This document shows positions 35,251 through 47,700 of a stretch of DNA of 64,000 nucleotides, piece after piece. Position 1 is the stretch's first letter; every line of letters begins with the position of its first letter. The translations under genes were made by a program, and so were the position numbers. Below the pieces are notes generated by a model. The model had not been told where the DNA came from and made no database searches. It was given only the letters and a program-made list of their open reading frames with translations. This DNA is from Amborella trichopoda (Eukaryota > Streptophyta > Magnoliopsida > Amborellales > Amborellaceae), in NCBI RefSeq assembly GCF_000471905.2, contig NW_006495875.1:708817-772816 (forward strand). Direction: 5' to 3'.

Positions 35251-38085
35251 TCATAGTTTCTCTAAGATCTTGGTCATGAAAGAATTCACAGCGACTGTGT
35301 CTAATACAATCCATGAGGACTCAAACAACTCATGGGAAAACTCACCCCCAATATCCTCAGCAGCCGCCCTAAAGGCAATTCCAAAGCTATTGGCTTGGAG
35401 AGCCCCAAGCCTTGGCCTACCAGCCACTCCAACTACCAGAGCCTTTTCGGGATCAGCCATTCTGCAAATACATATCATGGGTTTCATTGCTGCCCCCTTC
35501 TCTCTAAGTGCATCAATAAGAAAAAAACAGAATTTCGTCAAGGCTTGAGGATATCCCAACAATTTGGCATCTAAAGCATCTCCAAGTTTCACCCACCTGA
35601 AAAACAAAAGCAAGTTATTGGACTAACATCGGAACCCAGTGGCAATTTCAGGTCATGTTGCATTTGGATGATTTTTAACAACCCCAGGTGAGTGACTGAC
35701 TGATAGAGAGAGACAGAGAGAGAGATGTCATATAGTACAAGTTATTTTGATAACTACTAGTCTCGAGAGAGAGAGAGAGAGAGAGAGAGAGATGTCATAT
35801 GATACACGTTATTTCTATAACTACTAGCCTCTATCAAGGTTCAAGTTTATGGAAAGGGATACTGTGGGGAGGGAAACCGACCACCATATTTTTGCATCAA
35901 TAATGGACAGAATTCATCCATAAAAAAGAAAAAATTCAATCATTTACTTTGAATGAAGTAAAATTCCAAATTCAAGATTTAAACAAATGGAAAATTGTTT
36001 CATGCAGGCTGGACCGCATGACTACATATGCGGTCCAAAAAGTGAAAAGCATCCATCTTAAGGGTGGATGCAAGTAGGTGTTCCATTTCAAAACAATGGA
36101 AACTAACAGTCCAAATGTTTTCTTACTAGAATTATTATTTCTACTTTTTAAAATTTACTTATTTTTCATATTCATGATCCCCATTTAGAGACTACATGTC
36201 CTTAAAAATTAAGTCCAAAAATCCATCTCAAAAATAGATTTATTAATAGGCCTGCATTTCTACATATGGAGAGACATAGAGAGAGAAAGAGAGAGAGAGA
36301 GAGAGGGTGAAGCATATTGGTCTAACAAGTTCCCTTTAGAAATTACTAACATCTACCATATATTCAGGAAAGCTCGGATAGGCAAACAAATAAATATTTG
36401 GATCCATCCCAAGCACATTTCATTCGCACGAGGGAAAAAAATGAATAGTTTAGATTTCAAGACAGCAAAATTAGTCAAAATGTAGATTGTGAATTCAGAT
36501 ACAGTAATCTTGCCAATTTGAACATGTGGAATTATGTCTCAGATGAAAATGGGAAAGAGCGAGTTGCCAGTGCAAACATCATACCATCACTTCTTAAGAA
36601 TCAATAAGAGGGACAGAGAGAGAGTGAGTGAGTTAGAAAGAGAAAGAGAAAGAACGTTTCCTTACCTGAATTTCCTACAGCTCCTGATGAACCCACTCTT
36701 TGTAACTGCCGAGCTTCCCTGCCTTAATATCGCCCTCTGTATCTGAATTGCAATTTGCATTCCCTTCCTCAACTCTTCAAGATTGTTTAGAGAAAGAGCA
36801 GAGTAAGCAACCCAGAACCTCTCAGCACATGAATCCTTGGTCTTAGTAAAGGACTCAAGCAAAGCAGTTACCCCATAAACCACATCAGCTGCCGAGACCT
36901 TCGAGCTATAGCCATGAAGCCTGAGAAAGCTCCTGTAATAAAAATCAGTTAGCCCACATTCAGGCAAGAACCTCTCAAACTCATCCTTCATCTTTTGCTT
37001 AACTTCCATGCTCATGTACTGAAATTTTTGTTGGCAATCAACAAGAGGAAACCCCATCCTTGCCAAAAGGAGCTTCAATTTCTTCACCCCATTATCAGTC
37101 CAAGTCTTGAGCTTTGTGGCAACATAGGAGGAACAAAGCATCGAATCAAAAAGGGTCCATTCTCTCAATAACATAAGCCTTGGCTCATCTTCATATGAAA
37201 TTCTCGAAGCATCAGGCGCTTTGATTTTAGTCCCATCTTTTAGAGTTACCGAGGTGATCGCATCGAGATTTCCTGAACTGTTAATATGTTGCTCGAGCTC
37301 ATTAACACTGGCTTGGTACCTTTCATTTGTAAGCCGCTCGTGAACAAACTGATCGGCCAGAGAGACACAAGCCATCCATAGAAGCTCATTCGTGTTCTTT
37401 CTGAAAATGTGGGCAATATCAAACATTAGACAACCTGAAGGCCTTCCATGAAAGGTACCCAATTTGTAATACTCAACTTTCAGTCTTTGAAAGAGCCGCA
37501 TTGGGTCAGTTTTATCAGAGACCTTCTTTCTCTTTCTACTCCTGTTATCCTCCTCATCACTCTCTGACTCTGCACTATCTTCACCCTCTCCCTCTCTCTC
37601 TAATTCATCATCACTATCTAGATCAGCAGCATTGGCAAGAGCTGATACATCAAAATCATAGGCCAAATCTGCCTGTTTTCATCTTCCTTAGTGTATAAAA
37701 CAACAACATGTTTGTTGCTTTCACTGAGATTGTGAAGGTGAATTGGCCGATGGCTATCAACTACAAATATTTGTACCAGAGGACCCAAGTTCAAAATTCG
37801 ACGAAGATCTCTGTGGCAACCCCAATTGATGAAGAGTGCAGAGATGGGTTGGTCAGAAGATTGAAGAAGCTGGTTTGAAACTTCTTCTATCTCTCTAAAA
37901 CTAGAGATGGGGTAGCAAGAGTACCTTATGGAATCAGAAGCTAAGACATGGGTTATGATCTTAAGAGCACATAGAGAGTCGGCATCTGAAGTGGAAGGGA
38001 AGATGAGCAAAGGGTTAGAGAGAGAAAGAGATGCAGAGGATTTTAATTGGTCATAGAACGATTTGATACTGCACTCTCTTACCAT
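35251..38085 (-). CDS. CDC45: CDC45, replicative CMG helicase subunit, two exons, one apparent frame break
   Basis: Exon 1 is 38085-36666 and exon 2 is 35596-35251, joined by a 1069-bp GT-AG intron. CDC45 binds MCM2-7 and GINS to form the CMG helicase in the nucleus; it is a DHH/RecJ-fold protein. The N-terminus has LLIFPSTSDADSLCALKIIT, the position of the DHH core in the family. A central acidic stretch (DLDSDDELEREGEGED) is followed by a basic RKRKK, as in other CDC45s. The C-terminus reads ALVVGVAGRPRLGALQANSF, then HELFESSWIVLD, both strongly conserved. The total of 1766 bases is one short of 589 codons. The frame slips at 37676-37679, an A4 run on the coding strand, just before the conserved ADLAYDFDV. 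All other sequence is well conserved, so a sequencing or assembly error is at least as likely as a true mutation. The start ATG is the first in the frame and matches the family N-terminus. Confidence 0.93.
36012..36072. other. Two adjacent perfect hairpins in the CDC45 intron
   Basis: First, arms TGGACCGCAT and ATGCGGTCCA around a short loop at about 36011-36038. Second, arms GCATCCA and TGGATGC around 'tcttaaggg' at about 36050-36072. They precede a dispersed repeat. The GGACCGCA word also occurs inverted in the foldback element at 13071-13855. Confidence 0.65.
36095..36262. repeat. Dispersed repeat, copy 2, in the CDC45 intron
   Basis: Same family as 29990-30175, sharing three long phrases in the same order. 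Confidence 0.75.
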
Positions 38086-38503
38086 TGTTTCTCAAAGGAG
38101 AACATACAAACCCTACAAATAGGTTTCTCTCTCAAGACCCAACTTCAAAATCATGAATAGGCATTAGCATTTTACAAGGAAACCAGGTTTCTCACTCTAA
38201 ACAACTGTCTGATTCAAAAATGGAGGTTTCTATTGTAATGTGGGGCATTGAAAGTAACAAACTGTGAAAACAAATGGCAAAGAATTGGGGTTTCTCTCAC
38301 TAGATCTGGCATCCAAATTCATCAAAATTTGGGATCATTATCTCTCTCTGAGAAAAAATTTCCAAGGCCAAGTTACAGTGTCCTAAAAGCAAAAATCTGA
38401 TTATTCACTACTCACCTTAGATGCTCTAAAATATAGTAATAAATACTATTCCTCAGAAACAAATATCAATACCATCCAATCCTCTGAAAATTTACAGGAA
38501 TGT

Positions 38504-38538
<35 letters not shown>

Positions 38539-39165
38539 ATTCTTGAATGTTTCAAATAAACGGGACGAATGCGTCCAATTATTAAATCAGAAGAATCAAA
38601 CTCCTGCTTTATTTAGAGAGCTTTTCTAATGGAAACTAGATCTGATGATTCGCAGAGAAATTAGTGAATCTAGAGAGAGAGAGAGGGTGTTAGAGAGAGA
38701 GAGAGAGGGTGTTAGAGAGAGAGTGAAAGGTACCATACCCGGAAATTCAGACCCTTATTAGGCGATGCGTGAAAAATCTCTCTGCTCATTTTTGTGGAAG
38801 CTATGAGAGAGAGAGAGAATAGTTTTTACTTTTTAGTAGAGAGAGAGAGAGAGAGAGAGACAGAGAGGCGGGGGTTTTGTGTTTTTCAGTCGTTTGATTG
38901 GAAAGTGTGATGAAAATTTTGAATTTTTGGGAGCGGCCAAAAGAGGGCGGGAAAGAATAGCGGCCTTTTAAATTGGGAAAATACAGGAATGGCCCTTACG
39001 TCTTTTCATAAAATCAACATTGTCCCTAGGATGCAAGGCCAAATGAAGTTGCATCTCCAAGGCTAAACTCGGGAATAATATGAAAATAACACGGAACTGT
39101 GTAAAAGAACCGTTGAATCAAAAAACTGGAAATTTAGAAAAGAAAAAATATCAGATTTGTTTTTA
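38086..39165 (-). promoter_or_regulatory. CDC45 leader and upstream region, CT-rich on coding strand
   Basis: Several long (CT)n tracts on the coding strand (near 38505-38540, 38675-38725, 38805-38860) suggest a CT-rich 5' leader, common in plant genes. An upstream ATG at 38794-38792 opens a frame of about 26 codons (MSREIFHASPNKG...) that ends within a CT tract. A possible leader-intron donor 'gtatgg' lies near 38739 and a possible acceptor 'tttgtag' near 38122; both are unproven. The transcription start is not determinable here. Confidence 0.45.
38947..38954 (-). promoter_or_regulatory. E2F consensus site upstream of CDC45
   Basis: On the coding strand the sequence reads TTTCCCGC (within ctttcccgccc), an exact match to the E2F consensus TTTSSCGC. 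It lies 862 bases upstream of the ATG and just upstream of the CT-rich leader. Replication genes including CDC45 are classical E2F targets in plants, so position and gene agree. Confidence 0.7.
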
Positions 39166-39545
39166 GGAAAAAGTTTATATAAGGATGCTACCTTATAATG
39201 TAGAACTACGGATGCATCTCAAAAATTCATCGGAAAAAATAGTTTTAATGTTGGAAAACCCTTTGATTGATCATCTCGAGACGTATGACTATAAAAAATA
39301 AAAAGATTTCAAATCTGAAAAATAGTGCATTTTACAACATATTATCTACACCGTCCATTTTCAAGATTTTCATAGGTTTTATAGATCTATTTGATTTTAA
39401 CCATTTTTGAAATTTAAAATTTTATAATTAGATATAAAAATAGATTTTGAGATAATCCTAAAAACATTTTACATCAAAATTATATAAATTTGAAAGTGCA
39501 ACTTATCTCTACACCTACGGATGCATCCACATGCCAACTGCACCC
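39166..39545. mobile_element. MITE copy D (ggttgcaacc subfamily)
   Basis: Starts ggaaaaagtttatataagg and ends near 'aactgcaccc'; interior phrases match 28206-28573. Confidence 0.72.
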
Positions 39546-39902
39546 TTGTTTTTAAACCTAAAGAGAATTACACTACTTAAACATCTGAAGCAAAAAAGAA
39601 CCCCATAGTGATTTAATTTTGTATTTAATTGTGTCCTGTTTCTTTCTACTGGTTTTGGTAAGTTAAACACTATTACAAAAACTTTTAGAAGTGGCAGTCA
39701 TAGTTAGCATATAAAACCCCTTCCCAATTATTATTTTTGGCGTGCCAATAATATAGTACTTCAAATTTTGTTTACATGAATAAAATTTAAAGAATACATT
39801 TATATGATTTTTTTTCAATTACATCATGGTTTATAATATGTAGATAATTATTCAATTTGGGGATGGGAGTTTACAGAGAGAAAATGAGGGGGAATTTAAA
39901 AA

Positions 39903-40284
39903 GGGTGTGGTTTGTATAGAGCATAGGCTCTAAACAATCAAATTAGAGCCTACTTTAAAATAGTGTCGAGAAATGTGGTTTCAAAACTGAAAATCTTTGG
40001 GATAGCCATAAAATATATTTTCATTTTATTTATAAAGTTTAAAGCTAAAAAAATAGTGTAGATCGACAAATCTATAAAAACTTGAAAATTGATGGTCTAA
40101 AAATTGCATCATCAAATACACTATTTCCAAAACTTGAAATCTATTTTTTTTTCTCATGTCCTTGCATTTTGATGTTGAGATGATCAATTTGAGGATATTC
40201 GGATATCAAAACAACCTCTTCTACTAAAAATTTTGAGGTAGGCTCTCATTTGATTGTTTGATTCTTTAGAAACTCAGCTCTATA
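39903..40284. mobile_element. Mutator-like MITE copy E
   Basis: Starts GGGTGTGGTTTGTATAGAGC followed by a perfect subterminal hairpin with arms TAGGCTCTAA and TTAGAGCCTA around acaatcaaa. The opposite end carries the inverse phrase 'gtaggctctcatttgattgttt'. The far border is blurred by a fragment of another copy. Confidence 0.78.
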
Positions 40285-40339
40285 TAGATAAGAAAAGTTT
40301 ATATACTCTGGAGCCTCTGCTCAATTTCCCTTTTTAAAT

Positions 40340-40717
40340 GGGAAAAATTTATATAAAGCCAAGGCTCTAAACAATGAATTAGAGCCCACCTCAAAAATTT
40401 CACTAGAGGTTGTTTTGATACTCAAATTTCTTCAAATTGATCATTTATAAAGATGCATGAACATGAGAAAGAATGGATTTCAAGTTTTAAAAATAATGCA
40501 TCTTATAACACATATTTTAAACAGTCAATTTTTAGATTATCAAGTTTTTATAGATCTACATTATTTTTAAAGCTTTAAATTTTATAATTAATGATGAAAA
40601 TATATATTAAAGGTATCATAAAGATTTTCAGTATTAGAAACCACATTTCTCGATACTAATCTGAAGGTAGGCTTTACTTTGATTGTTTAGAGCCTCAGCT
40701 ATATACAAACCGCACCC
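40340..40717. mobile_element. Mutator-like MITE copy F
   Basis: Starts gggaaaaatttatataaag, ends tatacaaaccgcaccc; opposite orientation to copy E, 55 bases away. Confidence 0.8.
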
Positions 40718-41772
40718 ATTTAAAAAAAAAATGGTGAGAGGATAGAAGCATGATGGATTTAAAAGTCGCGTATTTACTGGTTCCCAAGCAATGGCCGTTA
40801 TATTCCACCCCATTTCTATCGAATCATATAACGGACTGGGGTTTTACCTTGATAACGGCCATTATTTTCTTGTAAGGCCACAGACCTAATGTTTAGTAGT
40901 TAGTACCATGCTAGGGTTTTAAACATGTGGGGTTGAGAGAGGTGCTAGCATACTGTCTGAAACTCTTCACACGTACAATCTCTCTCTCTCTCTCTCATAC
41001 AGCCATACAAGTGCTAGTATTTAGGTGTACTAAAATACTATTAGTATATTTTAAAATAACATACCCATTTGTGTTGTTTTTACTATAGTATGCTTTAAAA
41101 TAATATACCTACTTGTGTTGTTTTTTAAGTTAATAGAGATAGTATAATAGATTTTAATCCCAAATTGAAGAGTGGTGTTAATATAGAAATACTCTCATAC
41201 CTTATATGTATAGAACAAATGAGTGTGGAAACTTGTGTGAAACATGTCAATCTCTCTCTACAATCAAAACCACACCTATTTTCTCTCTCTAAATTCTTGC
41301 AACTCTAGTACTTAATAGAACTTTATAAGACTTGTCTATATTGTGCAAAAATCTTGAGGATTGATTTGCCACAGTAAAAGATAGTATGGCTATAAGCAGA
41401 AACCACTTGGGCGAGCTTCTACAAAGATTGTGAAAATGAATTGATTTACCCATTAACACTTCACAACATCTGGAAGTGAACTTTAAATTTCTAAGGTCAA
41501 ATTTCTAAGGTCACAATTCGACCTTTCAGTGAACCTCTTCTTCTTCCACTTCAATTTACCAATATTGGCTTCAGCCATATTTTTAATAAAATTTCAATGG
41601 CCTCCAATCACCTGCTAATTTTTACCTGCAAATATTTTCATGAAAACCCATCTTAGGATGCAGGGCGCAAAGTCGAATTCCAGCAATAGAAGCATGCTTC
41701 TTCCATCTGCTACAAAATGTCATGGGTTTCCCCAAGGAATTATCTTTTTGGAGCGTGAGCAAGAGGAATTAA
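40718..41772. other. Region 3' of the CS26-like gene, no gene seen
   Basis: AT-rich with a CT run at about 40980-40998 and a near repeat 'taaaataatatacc...tgtgttgttttt' around 41050-41120. The 3' UTR of the - strand gene ending at 41773 is probably here but no poly(A) signal was chosen. Confidence 0.55.
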
Positions 41773-44700
41773 TCATGATTTCTGTCCCATTTTCTCAACC
41801 TCTTCCTTGATTGACTTGAAAAGAGTTGTAGGTATGTATCTCTCTCCAAAACTGGGAAATACAACCTGGAGAGAGAGAGAGAGAGACCAAACATAAACTA
41901 ATTAACACGATAACATAAATTCTTATAATTGGTTTTTAGATCTAAAACAAGTTTTAGAAGGTAGTAGAACTTGAGATTCCCACCGTGATTAACTTTCCTG
42001 CATTTTCAGGTCTCCTCGCTACATTGATGGCAGCAGCAGCAGCAGCTCCTGAAGATATACCTACCTAGAAAGAGAAACATATATATGCACTCATGAATAC
42101 CTACACACATATAAGGCTTTGCGGTTCTGATGCTGAGTTTGGATGGAAAAATGCTTCACTTTAAAACATGCTCAAGTCAACAGTAAGAGATGCTTCCTTT
42201 CAATAGCTGTTTCATGAAATCAACAAATGCTTACCAGTAAACCTTCTTTCAGTGCCAGTGATCTTGCCATCTCAACTGCTTCTTCATTGGTAATCTGCAA
42301 GTTCAAGAGAACCAGATTTATCCCAATGTTAGATATCTGATCTAGAAGTTCTTTTTATATTTTCCCTTTCTTTTTCTTTTCTTTTTTCTTTGTTTGGGTT
42401 GGGTGGGGGGGATGAAAGTTGACAAAATTCACTTGGATTCATCGCTTGGATTTATTTATTTTTCTTTTCGATTTGCACTTCCTTAGAAATGAAAATTTTC
42501 TTCTTTGATGAACAGGTTCTAGATATAAAAGCTCACACAAAGATAGAGATGCCTATATTGATTAGCCAAAGCAGATAGGTTAATATATTATCATATAATT
42601 CATTACAAAGTTCAACAAACATTACATTTATTGGGACTCAACGTTGCTAGTTAGTTGTTCATGGGCAGGGACTAAAATGCTTGAAATCCTATCTCTGACA
42701 AACTGAAGGCAGATACTATGAAATAACAGGGATTGGAAACCAAACAAATTACAAGGAAGATTTTAGTTAAAACAAGAAAGGCAGCAGATTTCTTCTTCTT
42801 TTTTTGTCTTTTTTTTTTGATAAAAGTCGACATTGTATTGAGGGTAAAAGAAGTACATAGATACAAAAACCCCAAACGGGTAACAAAAGTCACCGAGGCA
42901 GGTGACAACTAAAAAAAACAAAAAACCGAAAGAAAAAAAAGATGGTATAACCGAAAAAGAAACCCAAAAAGGGACCCAAGAACACCCAAGGGACAATCGG
43001 AAGACCCTAATAGCCGTTAACACACTCCCCTAAGGTAGACACCGTCACTCCCTCTATGCTCCAAGTTTTGCTAGTTCATCCGCTGTTAGGTTTGCCTCCC
43101 TCCAGATATGTTTCCAAAAGACCAATGTACGCCTGCATAAAGTATAAATCTGGTCAAAGATGTGCCATAATCTCCAAGGAGGGCTAGCTAACTGGAAAGC
43201 CGCCTCCCTCCAGATATGTTTCCAAGAGACCTGTGTACACCTGCATAAAGTATAAATCCGGTCAAAGATGTGCCATAATCTCCAAGGAGGGCTAGCTAAC
43301 TGGGAAGCCCAATGAATAACATTCTTGCAGCCCCCTTCTATTATGAGGGAAGGACCCCAGGCAGGGTCGAAGCGTCTTAAGCCTTCAAGTAGAGCACGCA
43401 CCTCTGCCTCTGTGGAGTTTTAGACCCCGATAGAGGATGAGAAGGCAAGGGTGATACCCGTGAGGTAGCGGTATATGCCCCCTATTCCGACCGGGCCCGG
43501 GTTGCCCAAAGAGGAACCATCGAAGTTGAATTTGATGAACCCCCTCTCCGGTGGTTGCCAGAGAGACGATCGAGGGATTCTCCGACTTCTTAGGGACAGA
43601 ATGGAGGCCCAATTGACACGGAAGTCATGACCCACCAGTCCCTTGAAGAATTGGATTTTGGAGGCCCAAACGGCTACAAGGGCCTTAATCGTATCCAAAA
43701 TCTTATGGGCCGGCGCATATCTCCCTTGGAATATTCTATTATTGTGTTCCTTCCAAATTGACCATATGGTGGCCGCAACTGTGATATTTCACAATAGGCG
43801 CCCTGCTTTTGGCCAAGGTAAGAAGGCTGAAAGGTTGAATAAGTCAAGAATAGAATAAGGTGTAACCCATACCCACTGAAAGAGAGCAAGGATCTCCCCC
43901 CAAAGGTGTAGGGCCACCAGGCAGTGTAATAAGAGATCATCGACAGATTCTTCCTCTTCTAGGCACATGGCGCATCTATTTGGGAGCTGAAAGCTGCGTC
44001 TCTTAAGTTGGTCTACTGTGAGGATTCTTCCCCACAACACCAGCCAAGCAAAGAATTGGACCCGAGGGGGAACGGGGGAATTTCAAGCTGAGGACCAAGA
44101 GGGATGGGGCGGAACAGACGGAAGAGGGGTGCGGGAAGAGAGGAAACTGAAAAGACCCTCGAATAGTTGGGGGTCCAAATGATGCAGTCTGGCCCACGGG
44201 ACGAGGAAGGAAAGGTCGAAAGCAAGGAAGAGATGGAAAGAAAGCACTCCAATTCCTCTTCTCGCAGTGGACGACGGAAGTCCGGGTTCCAAGAGCCTGA
44301 AAGTGGAAAGAGTTCCTCGACCGAGGCCAGAGGGTTCCAGGCTAGGCGATAGAGGGAAGGAAAGTGTGATGCTAGAGGGGAGTCGCCCACCCCAAAGTCT
44401 AAACCAGAATAGCACACTTGTTCCATTTCTTGGATAGAATCTGATGAGGGACTTGGAGGAGGGAAGAGAGTGTAAGATGGAGCGCATGAAACCAGAGGCA
44501 GCCAGAGGAATCCTAGCCGGGATGCACCAAGGTGAGGAAGAGAGGTGATATGTGGAGCAAAGAATTTGGTGCCATAGTCCACCTGGTTGAGTCGCAAGCC
44601 TCCACCACCACTTGCATAGGAGGGCGAGGTTTTCGCGTTTGAGGCTACGGATCCCCAATCCTCCTACCGATTTAAGATGGTATTCCAGGATAGAAGATGA

Positions 44701-47700
44701 AACTTTTTGGAGGGACTGTCTCCCGACCAAAGAAAGTTTCGCACGAGCTGCTCCAGGTGAGAGCGCACTGAGGCAGGTAAATGGAAGAGGGACATCTGGA
44801 AAGTGGGCATCCCTGCAAGGACAGATTTTATCAGGGTCAATCTGCCTGCATGAGATAAGAATCTGCCTTTCCATCCTGCTAACTTCTTTTCGGCCTTGTC
44901 CACCACATGGCTCCACTGGGCTTTCTTGGTTTTCCATGGCACAGGGGTAGGCCGAGGTAGTTGTGGGTAGAGAATTGATGCCGCAACCCCAAGAATCCGC
45001 AAAGGCTTGCAAAACTGGTGGATCTACCAAGATGCCTATCATTTTGGATTTATGAAGGTTGACCTTGAACCCTGGTGGCGTAGTGGAAACATTGGAGGAA
45101 TAGAAACAGCATGCTGACTTGATCAGGGCAGGCCTAAAAAAAAAGGAGGGTACCGTCAGCATATTGGAGATGAGTGATGGGTGGACTCTGAGGGGAAATG
45201 GGAAATCCCTTTGCCAGACCAGCCTGATAGAGGAAGGGAGACAAGGGGTCTCCTTGTTTGAGTCCTCTGTGTGATTTGAAGAACCCCTGGGGGGGTCCAT
45301 TAATGATAATGGAAAAGTAGGGGCTGCGAATGCAACCCCTAATCCACTTGCGCCATCTCCCACCGAATCCCATTCTTCTTTTGGTTTTTTCTACAATTGC
45401 CCAGTCGACATGGTCATAGGCTTTTTCCCAATCTAATTTGATTATCAGACCAGGAGCTTTAGCGATCATCCTGGAGTGAATTCATTCATGTGTGATTAAG
45501 GCACCGTCAAGGATCTAACGATCTTGAACAACGGCACTTTGATTGTGAGAGATTAAGGAGTTAAGCACCGCTTTGAGTCTAGTGGCCAGCACCTTGGCCA
45601 AGATCTTGTAGGATGACCACACCTTCAAGCTTTGGAATAAGGGCAATGAGCGTAGCGTTCATTCCCTTGTGAATGATTCCGTGCTGGTGGAATTCGATGA
45701 AGAAGGCCAGGGTGTCCAATCTTAGTATGTCCTAGTGCCAATGGAAGATAGCCACCGGGAATCCATCAAGGCCTGGAGCCCTGTCTTGGCCCAAATCTTT
45801 GATAGCTCGGAGGATTTCGAATTCAAAGAAGGGTCTTTCAAGCCATACGAGAGGTCTATCATAGGTGGTTTGACGACCCAGGTTGACTCAGAGCACAATT
45901 GGGAAAAATAGTCTATTATGGTAGCATTGATGGTAGGGGGGTCGTCAATCGGTTGCTCGTTGTGAACGATCAGTACTATGGAGTTATCCCTTCACCTATA
46001 GTTGGCAATCTTATGAAAGTATGTGGTGTTAAGGTCCCCGCACTTGAGCCATTTGACGCGAGAGCGTTGGGCCCAAAAGATTTCTTCCTTTTTGAGGATA
46101 GCCAACAGGTCAGCCTTAAGATTGAGGCGAGAGAGGGATTCCGCAGCCGTGAGGGGGCGTGATTCATCAAGATTGTCGAGTGAGAGAATAGACTAGAGAA
46201 TCTCTTCTTTGGAAGAGTGGAAATTGCCAAGCAACTGGTAACTCCAGGCTTCGAGCGCGGATTTCAAAAGAATGTTTTTTTGAAGCCTGAAGCCTGCCCA
46301 TCCTAATGCTAGATGGGAGAAGAACAACCACCACTCCTTCAGTTTTGCATCGAAATTGTCCTCTTCCATCCACCAAAGTTCGAAGTGGAAGGGTTTGGGG
46401 CCCCTGGGGATGGGGACAATGTCGAGTAGGATGGGCTTGTGATCGGACATAGTCCGGGGTAGAGCCGAGGAGACTGTACCGGGTAATGAATTGTCCCATT
46501 CCTGCGAGCAGAGGAAGCGGTCCAATTTGGAGTGCGACGAAGAGTTGGACCACGTGAATTGGGTCCCGAGGAGGGAAATGTCGATTAGCCCGTGACGAGC
46601 GATGAAATTCGCAAACTGTAGCATAGCCAGAGTGATAGTAGTGGAGGAGGACCACTTGTGAGACCACCTTGTGACATTGAAGTCACCTCCAATGCGCCAC
46701 GGGATGGTGGATGCAAGGCGACCGCGTCTAGTTCCTGCTACAGGACCGCCTGATTGGAATTGGGGCCATAAACTGCAGTAAATTTGGAATCCAAGCTATC
46801 AAAGTTAAGCTGGAGAGACACTGTGATGGAGCGAGAAGCGCTCCAAGAGTCAACGAGAGAGAAGGCCAAGGAGCCCCAAATAAGCCATATGCCACCGGAA
46901 GACCCTTGGGCTTCGAGGGCCACCTAATAACAGGGGCAGCAACCCCAGACCTGCCGAACCTGAGAGAGAGTCAGAGAGGGAAGTTTTGTTTCAATTAGAG
47001 CCAAGATCAGGGGGGAGTGTTTGAGACAGAAAGAATGGACTGCTAGGTCCTTTCGGTTAGATCGAAGCCCCCTGATATTCCACACTAGGAACTTCATAAT
47101 CCCAGAAGTGATAGAGAATGTCTAGACAGTCGCCTAGACGAGGGGGACTTCCGAAGAGGAAGGGACGCCATCGAGGTGGGGACGATGAGCATCATAGTTA
47201 ATTCCACATGCGAGTTTGGAAATTTCCTTGGAAACTGAGGAACTTACTTTGAATCTTGCTTCTGGATTGGACTTGAAGAAGGTCGCAACGTCCTCTGGGG
47301 AGCCACCGAATTTGAATCCAATGACGCCCATGACTTTATCGATACTTCCCTGAGCCTGGTCCATTCTTGAGCAAAAGTTGGACCCCACCGAGAGGGGGAC
47401 TGAGGAGGAAGAGCCAAGACTGCTTGAGGCTTTAGAGGTAAGAGGAGTCCAGATATTGACTTCACCCGGAGGTAGTGGGAATAGAAGAGGAGGGGGGGGT
47501 CGCAGCAAGTGAGGGAGAAAGAGGATGAGGCTCCTCAGAAAGGGAGGAGGGGGGGGCGCCGGGTCAGGGAGAGAAGCCAAGATAGGGTTCAGAGGCGGGA
47601 GGGCAGCTAGAGGTCGAGGAAGAGGAGCGAGAGGAGGGGGTGAGAAGAAAGAAGGGTGAGGAGTCGGAGACAACTAAGCCATGGTAACAGCCTGATCAAA

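Noticed and set aside
44083-45363. 426-codon frame on the - strand
   Set aside because: It strings together segments of the LINE, only some of which are in the LINE's own frame (e.g. [21 protein letters not shown]). Not a separate gene.
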